Shown here piece by piece: positions 5,876 to 10,576 of a stretch of DNA of 10,576 nucleotides. This DNA is from Pseudonocardiales bacterium (GTDB taxonomy: Bacteria; Actinomycetota; Actinomycetes; Mycobacteriales; Pseudonocardiaceae): assembly GCA_025465385.1 (NCBI GenBank), contig JAODNG010000044.1, positions 1-10,576 of the forward strand, given 5' to 3'. Under the pieces are notes generated by a model, which saw only the letters and a program-made list of their open reading frames with translations, was not told the origin of the DNA and searched no databases. A program made the position numbers and the translations under genes. Positions within the stretch are counted from its first letter, which is position 1. The number at the start of each line of letters is the position of its first letter.

Positions 5876-6931
5876 CTACGAATCGTCGGCGAAGTCCCGG
5901 ATCCGCTCGATGAGCCGGACCCGGTCGGCGGCAGATCCGGCGATGGGGGTCACGTTCAGCGTCGTGACGCCCGAGGCGCGCAGCACCTCCAGCCGCTCAC
6001 GGACGTAGCCCGCGGGACCGATCAGCGAGCTGCGGCGAACCAGCTCGTCAGGCACCGCAGCGGCTGCGTCGTCTTTTCGGCCCGCCAGATAGGAATCCTG
6101 AATCGCCTGAGCTTCCGCCGCGAACCCATAGCGGCAGGCCAGGTCATGGTAGAAATTGCGGCCCTTCGCGCCCATGCCGCCGATGTAGAGCGCCATCATC
6201 GGACGGATGGCGTCGAGCATCCCGGCAGCGGTGTGTGCCTCGTCGGTGATGGCCAGCGGGGTGGTCACCACGACATCAAGATCGCCTAGCGAGGGGTCTC
6301 GCTTGACCCGTCCCACAGCCAGCGAATCGCCCCACACTTCGGCGGCCCGCTCTGGCAAGTAGAAGATCGGCTGCCAGCCCTCGGCGATCTCCGCGGCCAT
6401 CGCCACGTTCTTCGGCCCGATCGCGGCGATGATGATCGGGATCCGTTCCCGCACCGGGTGGTTGATCAGCTTGAGCGGTCTGCCGAGGCCGGTGCCACGA
6501 TCCGCGGGAAGCGGGATCTGGTAGTGCCTGCCCTGATACTCCAACCGCTCGCGACGCCACACCTGGCGACAGATTTCCACCAACTCCCGGGTGCGACCCA
6601 GCGGTGCGGTGTAGGGCACCCCGTGGAAGCCCTCGATAACCTGGGGGCCCGAAGCGCCGATGCCCAGACTGAACCGACCGCCGGAGACGTAGTCAAGCCC
6701 CGCTGCGGTCATCGCCGTCAGCGCCGGAGTGCGGGTGTAAATCTGCAGGATCCCCGACGCGATCTGCACCCGCTCGGTGCGCGCGGCGATGAATCCCAGC
6801 TGGCTGACCGCGTCGAAGCTGTAGGCCTCCGGTACGAACACGATGTCGAGCCCGGCCTTCTCGTAGTCGGCCAGCTCCGCAATCGTTTCGGCGAAGCCAC
6901 CGCTATAGCTCAGAACCGTCCCGATGCGCAC
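5876..6931 (-). CDS. LLM-class F420-dependent oxidoreductase
   Basis: A luciferase-like monooxygenase-fold (TIM barrel) oxidoreductase of 351 residues; in actinobacteria this class mostly uses coenzyme F420, though FMN use cannot be excluded. The opening MRIGTVLSYSGGFAETIAEL, VPEAYSFDAVSQLGFIAART (33-52), the GGRFSLGIGASGPQVIEG stretch (84-101) and IPIIIAAIGPKNVAMAAE are typical; the substrate is not predictable. The frame is open to 7177, but I place the start at GTG 6931-6929: a perfect AGGAGG lies 6 bases upstream (6943-6938), and the residues before it are low-quality and overlap the divergent rhodanese gene. It ends 13 bases from the TetR remnant and diverges from the rhodanese gene. A lost TetR regulator next to such an oxidoreductase would have been a plausible controller, but this is only inference. 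Confidence 0.92.
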   Translation of the reverse strand: MRIGTVLSYSGGFAETIAELADYEKAGLDIVFVPEAYSFDAVSQLGFIAARTERVQIASGILQIYTRTPALTAMTAAGLDYVSGGRFSLGIGASGPQVIEGFHGVPYTAPLGRTRELVEICRQVWRRERLEYQGRHYQIPLPADRGTGLGRPLKLINHPVRERIPIIIAAIGPKNVAMAAEIAEGWQPIFYLPERAAEVWGDSLAVGRVKRDPSLGDLDVVVTTPLAITDEAHTAAGMLDAIRPMMALYIGGMGAKGRNFYHDLACRYGFAAEAQAIQDSYLAGRKDDAAAAVPDELVRRSSLIGPAGYVRERLEVLRASGVTTLNVTPIAGSAADRVRLIERIRDFADDS

Positions 6932-6937
6932 CGTGCT

Positions 6938-6943
6938 CCTCCT
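6938..6943 (-). promoter_or_regulatory. Shine-Dalgarno fixing the oxidoreductase start
   Basis: AGGAGG on the minus strand, 6 bases before the GTG at 6931. It decides the start against the 246-base longer frame that would run into the rhodanese gene. Confidence 0.85.
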
Positions 6944-7021
6944 CGCTTTTAGATAAGCAGCCTTCCACGTATGGCTACCACCGAGTGCGGGTAACGTCCG
7001 GTACCGCTGGAGACAGTGCCG

Positions 7022-7027
7022 AGGAGG
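7022..7027 (+). promoter_or_regulatory. Shine-Dalgarno fixing the rhodanese start
   Basis: AGGAGG lies 9 bases before the GTG at 7037-7039. The longer alternative GTG at 7016 would place this sequence inside the coding region, so the downstream start is preferred. A TAACGT (6992-6997) could be the -10 for this gene, but it has no good -35. Confidence 0.75.
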
Positions 7028-7036
7028 ATTTTCAAC

Positions 7037-7387
7037 GTGAGCTCTTCCGACCAGATCACCACCGAGCCCATCACCCTCGACGAGGCGCGCAAGCTGATCG
7101 CGTCGGGCGCCGCCGTGCTGGTGGACGTCCGCGAGCAGCACGAATGGGACGCTGGCCACGCCCCGGAGGCCGTCCACATGCCGATCGGCGAACTCGATCC
7201 CGCCGCGTTGCCACCCGATATGCCGATCGTTACCACCTGCCGTTCAGGCGGTCGGGGAGCGCGAGCCGCCGTGGCGTTGCGTGCGGCGGGATTGCCAGCG
7301 CGGGACCTGGCCGGCGGGATGCGCGGTTGGCGAGACGCCGAGCTGCCGCTGGAGTCGTCCGACGGCGGACCAGGCGAGGTGAGCTGA
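7037..7387 (+). CDS. Single-domain rhodanese-like sulfurtransferase
   Basis: A 116-residue protein made of one rhodanese domain, a fold that moves sulfane sulfur from donors such as thiosulfate or persulfides onto a catalytic cysteine. Signatures are the N-terminal ITLDEARKLIASGA, VLVDVREQHEWDAGHAPEAVHMPIGEL (27-53) with the CH2A-like VDVRE, and the active-site loop CRSGGR beginning at Cys68, followed by DLAGGMRGWRD. The six-residue loop after the cysteine fits sulfurtransferases rather than the longer-loop Cdc25-like phosphatases. It has no signal peptide, so it is probably cytoplasmic. It diverges from the oxidoreductase gene and converges on DUF309. In a mycothiol-using cell it may feed persulfide handling or thiolation, but nothing here shows the partner. 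Confidence 0.93.
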   Translation: MSSSDQITTEPITLDEARKLIASGAAVLVDVREQHEWDAGHAPEAVHMPIGELDPAALPPDMPIVTTCRSGGRGARAAVALRAAGLPARDLAGGMRGWRDAELPLESSDGGPGEVS

Positions 7388-7393
7388 CGCACC

Positions 7394-7435
7394 CGTGAGT
7401 GGCATTTAGTGCCATAACACTGTTTCCCACTCACG
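7394..7435. terminator. Hairpin between converging rhodanese and DUF309 genes
   Basis: A 9-bp perfect stem (CGTGAGTGG at 7394-7402 with 7427-7435) closes on a 24-base loop starting 7 bases after the rhodanese stop. Inside the loop region TGGCA (7400-7404) can instead pair with TGCCA (7410-7414), so two mutually exclusive folds exist. The right arm covers the DUF309 stop codon at 7431-7433. There is no strong U-tract on either strand, so termination is likely but not proven, and the short palindrome could be an operator. Confidence 0.4.
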
Positions 7436-7910
7436 AGCGTAGCCGGAGCCGCAACCGAAGGCTTGCGGCTCCGGCTACGCCGTCACGCTCGATCCGGACG
7501 GCGAGGGCACGGGCGTGGCCGGCGAGGCCGGCGACGTCCAATCCGTGCGGAGGCTCGCCAGCGTAGGGATCGATCCGGTCTGCGCCGCGGCGCAACAACG
7601 CCACCGCGCCCTTCGGGTTGCCCCGCTGCACGTGGGTAAGGCCGACCGCGAGCTGGGCTAGTCCCTGCCACAGCTCGCGTTGCTCCCCCGACGTCGCCTT
7701 CCACACTGCCTCGAATACCTCATGGGCGTGAAAGGGGTAACCATCGTCGATCAGCCGCTGGGCTTGCCGGACCGCGTCGTCCGGGCTGAGTACGACATCT
7801 TCAGGAACTCGCTCGACCCCTCGCGCGCCGTGTGGCAGCGGCCGACCCTGGCCGTCTCGGGGACGGGCGTTGCGGGCCCGCCCGCTAAGATCCCGATCCC
7901 GGCTGTCCAT
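7431..7910 (-). CDS. DUF309 domain-containing protein
   Basis: A 159-residue protein of the DUF309 family, whose biochemical role is not established. The family pattern is clear: the basic opening RDLSGRARNARPRDGQGRPLPHG (6-28), then DDAVRQAQRLIDDGYPFHAHEVFEAVWK (44-71) with the conserved His61, His63, Glu64 and Glu67, then ELWQGLAQLAVGLTHVQRGNPKGAVALLRRGA. The conserved His and Glu residues could bind a metal, but this is inference. I chose ATG 7910-7908 because homologous proteins begin near this opening; the frame upstream is Arg/Ser-rich noise overlapping the mshC region. The last residues, LRLRLRLRS, are encoded by a perfect palindrome (7437-7480) and are not expected from the family. 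The gene is 121 bases from the divergent mshC-like start and has no clear ribosome-binding site, so a leaderless mRNA is possible. Confidence 0.88.
   Translation of the reverse strand: MDSRDRDLSGRARNARPRDGQGRPLPHGARGVERVPEDVVLSPDDAVRQAQRLIDDGYPFHAHEVFEAVWKATSGEQRELWQGLAQLAVGLTHVQRGNPKGAVALLRRGADRIDPYAGEPPHGLDVAGLAGHARALAVRIERDGVAGAASLRLRLRLRS
7437..7480. repeat. Perfect 18-bp inverted repeat in DUF309 3' end
   Basis: The arms 7437-7454 and 7463-7480 are exact reverse complements, separated by an 8-base loop (CCGAAGGC). The palindrome lies just before the DUF309 stop and encodes its last 15 or so residues. It sits one base from the neighbouring 9-bp hairpin, giving two adjacent stem-loops between converging genes. 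It is stable enough to terminate or block transcription in both directions, although neither strand has a U-run. Confidence 0.7.
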
Positions 7911-8031
7911 CCCTGCATACTGGCAGGCTGACACCGCCGTACGGTTGGCGGATAGCGCCGTGCGCGGGGCCGCTGTTCGGCTTCTGACGGCGCTTCGGGG
8001 AACCGCACCCGATGCAAGGCAGGATGGATAC
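7911..8031. promoter_or_regulatory. Divergent spacer between DUF309 and mshC-like gene
   Basis: The 121-base gap must hold the promoters for both directions. I see an 8-bp palindrome CCGTACGG at 7937-7944 and GC-rich partial symmetry, but no convincing -35/-10 pair on either strand. Confidence 0.35.
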
Positions 8032-9159
8032 ATGGACCACGACGGCCGCCGCGAGTACACCGACCGGATCCGGCTGGGCGGCGCCGCACTGCCCGTCGTA
8101 AGCCCGGCCCGGCTCTATGTCTGCGGGATCACTCCTTACGATGTGACCCATCTCGGGCACGCCAGCACGTTCGTCTGGGCTGATACGGCCGCTGCCGTGC
8201 TTCGCTTGGCCGGCGCGGAAACCGTAACGTGCCGCAATGTCACCGACGTCGATGATGTGCTGACCCGTGCCGCCGTGCAACGCGGTCGGCACTACGACGA
8301 GTTCGCCCTGGAGCAGGAGTACTTGTTCGGCCGGGATATGGCGGCCCTGCGGGTGCGCCGGCCCGAACACGAACCGCGCGCGCGCCACCACGTCGGGCGA
8401 GTCGTGCAACTGGCCTCGGCGCTGCTCACCACTGGTCATGCTTATCACCGCGACGGTGCGGTGTACTTCCGGGGCGCGGACGTCCCGACCAAGACCGGAC
8501 TGACGGTGGAGCGCGCCACCGAGCTTGCGACTGAATTCGGTGATCGACTCGACGATCTGAACCGGGAGGACCCGTTCGACGTCCCGGTATGGCGGCCCTC
8601 GGCCGACGACCAGCCCGGCTGGCCCAGCCCGTGGGGTCGCGGTCGGCCCGGTTGGCACGCGGAGTGTGCCGCCATCGCGCTGGGCACGCTCGGCCCGGTG
8701 GTGGACATCCTGGCCGGCGGCGCCGACCTGAGCTTCCCGCACCACGCATATCAGGCGGCCATGGTCGAGGCAGCCACCGGAGTCGGGCCCTTCGCGCGAA
8801 GCGAGTTTCCGGTGGGCACCGTCACCGTCGACGGGGCGAAGATGGCCAAGTCGACAGGCAACCTGGTGCTGGTCTCAGATCTGCTTGCCCACCATCCCGC
8901 TGCGTCGGTGCGGCTGCTGCTGCTCAACCGGCCATGGCAGCAGACTTGGGAGTTCCATCCCAGTGACATTGCCGCCCAGACGAACCAGCTTGATCGGCTG
9001 TACTCAGCGGCTGGCGCGGCACACAGCTCGCCAGCCGCAGCGGCCGCCGTCACTGCTGCCCTGGTGAATGACCTCGACGTTCAGGCGGCGCTCGCTATCG
9101 GCGAGGAGTCGGGTGGTGATGCGGCGCGGCTGGTGCTGCGCACCCTCGCCCTGGTCTGA
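8032..9159 (+). CDS. mshC: MshC-like cysteine ligase (mycothiol synthesis, probable)
   Basis: MshC joins cysteine to GlcN-Ins using ATP, the step before acetylation to mycothiol; it descends from cysteinyl-tRNA synthetase. In 375 residues the catalytic core is visible: the zinc ligands Cys31 (YVCGITPYD), Cys212 (WHAECAAIAL) and His237 (SFPHH), the HIGH-type HLGH at 40-43, Thr34, Thr71 and Trp208 in the cysteine pocket, and KMAKS at 270-274. WPSPWGRGRPGWHAECAAIAL and GNLVLVS match MshC better than tRNA synthetases, and the fourth zinc-ligand Glu of CysRS is replaced (Gln241). Unusual points are KMAKS for KMSKS, FPHHA for FPHHE, and a length shorter than the roughly 410 residues of M. tuberculosis MshC. 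The ATG at 8032 fits the homologues and has a GGCAGGATGG-like purine stretch before it; the frame extends further upstream to 7870. A paralogue with another substrate is possible. Confidence 0.75.
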   Translation: MDHDGRREYTDRIRLGGAALPVVSPARLYVCGITPYDVTHLGHASTFVWADTAAAVLRLAGAETVTCRNVTDVDDVLTRAAVQRGRHYDEFALEQEYLFGRDMAALRVRRPEHEPRARHHVGRVVQLASALLTTGHAYHRDGAVYFRGADVPTKTGLTVERATELATEFGDRLDDLNREDPFDVPVWRPSADDQPGWPSPWGRGRPGWHAECAAIALGTLGPVVDILAGGADLSFPHHAYQAAMVEAATGVGPFARSEFPVGTVTVDGAKMAKSTGNLVLVSDLLAHHPAASVRLLLLNRPWQQTWEFHPSDIAAQTNQLDRLYSAAGAAHSSPAAAAAVTAALVNDLDVQAALAIGEESGGDAARLVLRTLALV

Positions 9160-9161
9160 CC

Positions 9162-9641
9162 ATGACACGCACGCTCATTCTCCTCCGGCATGCGAAGTCG
9201 GCATGGCCGGCGGACACTCCCGACACTGCCCGCCCACTGGCTCCGCGTGGGCGACGCGACGCCCCAGCCGTCGGTCGCTGGCTACGTGAGCACGTCCCGA
9301 AGATCGATTATGTGGTGTGCTCTCCCGCGGTCCGGGCCGTACAAACCTGGGACCTTGCGGCCGTCCAATTGGTTGCGATGCCCCGAGTCAGCCACGACGA
9401 GCGGCTCTACGCCGCGTCGGCTCACGAGCTCCTGGCGGTCACCCAGGAACTACCGCACGGTGCTTCGACGGCAGTGTTGGTCGGCCACAATCCTGGGCTC
9501 GAGGACTTCCTGACACTGTTGACCGGCGTGGCCGAGATGCTCAAGACGTCCGCCATCGCCGTCATCACCACACCGCTGAGCTGGGAGCAGTCCCGCCCCA
9601 GTTCGGGCACCGTGGCTGTATTGGCGACCCCGCGCGGTTGA
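9162..9641 (+). CDS. SixA-type histidine phosphatase
   Basis: A 159-residue protein of the histidine phosphatase (phosphoglycerate mutase-like) superfamily in the small SixA branch. It has the phosphohistidine motif LLRHAKSAW (Arg9, His10 accepting the phosphate), Arg58 in CSPAVRAVQT, Glu80, and the second catalytic His109 in VLVGHNPGLEDF. E. coli SixA acts on phosphohistidine in the phosphotransferase pathway, but actinobacterial relatives have no fixed substrate, so the assignment is to family only. The ATG at 9162 is 2 bases after the mshC-like stop, so the two genes are very likely translated from the same mRNA. No signal peptide is visible. Confidence 0.88.
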   Translation: MTRTLILLRHAKSAWPADTPDTARPLAPRGRRDAPAVGRWLREHVPKIDYVVCSPAVRAVQTWDLAAVQLVAMPRVSHDERLYAASAHELLAVTQELPHGASTAVLVGHNPGLEDFLTLLTGVAEMLKTSAIAVITTPLSWEQSRPSSGTVAVLATPRG

Positions 9642-9720
9642 CGAGATCGCTGCGGTCCGGCGTGCGGGACCGTACGCTCGTGATCAGCAGGTTGCGGCGA
9701 GGTGGGAGGCGAGCGGATAG
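9642..9720. other. Short spacer with a weak hairpin
   Basis: CGGTCC (9653-9658) pairs with GGACCG (9667-9672), a 6-bp stem with no following T-run. A good -35-like TTGACG spans 9638-9643, overlapping the SixA-type stop, but no TANNNT hexamer lies 16-19 bases downstream. I therefore cannot support a promoter or terminator. Confidence 0.35.
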
Positions 9721-10428
9721 ATGGCCACGGTGAGTAACGGGAAGGTGGCGGCGCGCGAAGCGCGGGTCGCAGCCCGCCCGCCGGAGATGATGTTCATACC
9801 TCTGTCCGAGCAGCTCGCCAATATCCGGCGCTGGAACGAAGAGCGACAGTGGGGCTTGAGCGCCAGTGATCTCCACTCAGTCGACCTCACGCCGCGGGCT
9901 GGAAACAATCGCCTCGTCGTTGACCTCATCGCGATCTATCTGCGAGACAGTGCAGACATGGATGACGTGCAACGCACTTGTCATGAGCTGTGGACGGTGG
10001 CAGCCGCGCAACAGCCGCACAGCTGGTCCTGGGATTGGTACAGCGACAGGTGGGAACAGCGCCGCAAGCCCGTGCGATTGATCACCGGTCTCGCCCATCG
10101 GCCCGGCATCCGCCGAGTAACCGTCGACCTCGCGGCTCACTTCGAGCCAGGCCGCTATGTTCGACCGAGCGCGTTGCGCAGCCTCGACTCTGCGCACGCC
10201 GAAATTCTCGCCGCAGCCGCACATTTTCCGCGATGGGTACGGGCCATGGACGGCAAGAACGTCCCCTACGCCTGGCTGTCGGGCTATGAGTTGCTGATCC
10301 GGGGACGCCCGACCCCATGGCGGCTGCCCGCGCTGAGTTGGAGCAACCTTCGCCACACCATGAGCCTCACCGCTGGCTGGGCGAACCACTCGTATAGCGG
10401 CTGGGCCTCCCCCATCTGTGTCAGCTGA
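9721..10428 (+). CDS. Conserved-looking hypothetical protein, tryptophan-rich
   Basis: I do not recognise this 235-residue protein. Its composition and codon pattern (high third-position GC) look like a real gene. It has a basic N-terminus (KVAAREARVAARPPEMMFIPL), a charged stretch SEQLANIRRWNEERQWG, and 13 tryptophans, notably WSWDWYSDRW at 102-111. A later hydrophilic half contains GIRRVTVDLAAHFEPGRYVRPSALR and HFPRWVRAMDGKNVPYAWLSGYELLIRG. There is no signal peptide, membrane segment or nucleotide-binding motif, so it should be a soluble cytoplasmic protein. The ATG at 9721 has GGGAGG 11 bases upstream, a slightly long spacing; a GTG at 9730 is an alternative. It follows the SixA-type gene by 79 bases on the same strand and may or may not share its promoter. 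Confidence 0.75.
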   Translation: MATVSNGKVAAREARVAARPPEMMFIPLSEQLANIRRWNEERQWGLSASDLHSVDLTPRAGNNRLVVDLIAIYLRDSADMDDVQRTCHELWTVAAAQQPHSWSWDWYSDRWEQRRKPVRLITGLAHRPGIRRVTVDLAAHFEPGRYVRPSALRSLDSAHAEILAAAAHFPRWVRAMDGKNVPYAWLSGYELLIRGRPTPWRLPALSWSNLRHTMSLTAGWANHSYSGWASPICVS

Positions 10429-10488
10429 CCGTCCACCCAAACGTAGCGCATTGTAACGTGAGACCCCCACAGTGGTGCAACGGAGATC

Positions 10489-10494
10489 TATCCT
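10489..10494 (+). promoter_or_regulatory. Candidate -10 for a leaderless lipoprotein mRNA
   Basis: TATCCT fits the actinobacterial TANNNT -10 and ends 6 bases before the GTG at 10501. Transcription from it would start at or next to the start codon. No Shine-Dalgarno sequence is present, which fits leaderless translation. A -35 is not clear. Confidence 0.45.
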
Positions 10495-10500
10495 GGCGCA

Positions 10501-10576
10501 GTGACAGTCCAAGGGGGTATCCGCACGCTGCCGGTCTGGTCCATGGCGTTGGGTCTAGCGCTCACTGCCGGCTGCA
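10501..10576 (+). CDS. Probable lipoprotein, N-terminal part only
   Basis: Only the first 25 codons are in the window. They read MTVQGGIRTLPV then WSMALGLALTAGC: a short N-terminus with one Arg, a hydrophobic helix, and TAGC as a permitted lipobox with Cys25 as lipidation site. This predicts export and anchoring to the outer face of the membrane by Lsp processing. The GTG start is chosen because a -10-like TATCCT sits 6 bases upstream with no ribosome-binding site between. The mature part, and so the function, lies outside the window. Confidence 0.6.
   Translation, partial: MTVQGGIRTLPVWSMALGLALTAGC

Noticed and set aside
6932..7177. N-terminal extension of the oxidoreductase to a start at 7177
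   Set aside because: The extension overlaps the rhodanese gene and lacks family similarity, while a perfect AGGAGG precedes the GTG at 6931.
7870..8031. Longer MshC start at 7870
   Set aside because: The extra 54 residues are Arg-rich and overlap the DUF309 start and the divergent promoter region; the ATG at 8032 fits the family start.
7885..8745. 286-residue minus-strand frame opposite the mshC-like gene
   Set aside because: The opposite strand carries clear MshC motifs, and this frame overlaps both DUF309 and its upstream spacer without protein-like features.
9638..9643. TTGACG as -35 for the tryptophan-rich gene
   Set aside because: No -10 hexamer lies at a usable distance; the nearest TANNNT (TACGCT at 9673) is 29 bases away.
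9653..9672. Terminator after the SixA-type gene
   Set aside because: The stem is only 6 bp and no T-run follows.
1..10576. CRISPR array, insertion sequence or tRNA cluster
   Set aside because: No regularly spaced repeats, no transposase or terminal repeats, and no tRNA-like cloverleaf other than the tmRNA were found on reading both strands.

Overview
This is a high-GC window from an actinobacterium (Actinomycetota). It carries a conserved translation and cell-division block with mycobacterium-like gene order (prfB, ftsE, ftsX, smpB, then ssrA, all on the minus strand). It also has a probable mycothiol ligase gene (mshC) and an F420-type luciferase-like oxidoreductase. The short leaders and GTG starts fit the same group. 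I cannot name the genus. Mycothiol and F420 use, and the tmRNA tag (ADSSQRQFALAA, close to the mycobacterial tag), suggest an actinomycete related to Mycobacteriales or Frankiales.

Layout. Bases 1-238 hold no convincing gene: only a possible truncated reading frame end at the very edge and a 12-bp inverted repeat. Bases 239-641 hold the tmRNA gene and its terminator on the minus strand. Bases 690-5535 are six minus-strand genes in the transcription order PadR-type regulator, prfB, ftsE, ftsX, smpB and an amidohydrolase-2 family protein, with gaps of 0 to 78 bases, so probably one or two operons ending next to the independently promoted ssrA. Bases 5536-5690 are a regulatory-looking stretch with two sets of inverted repeats. 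They are followed by a fragment (5686-5862, plus strand) that reads as the C-terminal end of a TetR-type regulator whose DNA-binding part is gone. An LLM-class oxidoreductase (minus) and a single-domain rhodanese (plus) then diverge from a 105-bp spacer. The rhodanese converges on a DUF309 protein (minus) across two back-to-back hairpins. DUF309 diverges from a plus-strand mshC-like gene that is almost fused (2-base gap) to a SixA-type histidine phosphatase. A tryptophan-rich protein of unknown function follows, and the window ends in the start of a probable lipoprotein gene that may be transcribed without a leader.

How the genes relate. SmpB and tmRNA are the two parts of trans-translation ribosome rescue, and RF2 acts on the same ribosomal A site. 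FtsE and FtsX form the ABC-type complex that controls septal peptidoglycan hydrolysis. MshC would make the cysteine adduct of mycothiol, the main thiol of these bacteria. Most of the window is ordinary core genome. The points worth a second look are the TetR remnant with its operator-like repeats, the perfect 18-bp palindrome inside the DUF309 coding end, the non-canonical MshC motifs, the tmRNA whose CCA end is not fully encoded, and the unrecognised tryptophan-rich protein. I see no CRISPR array, intact mobile element or obviously new multi-gene system.
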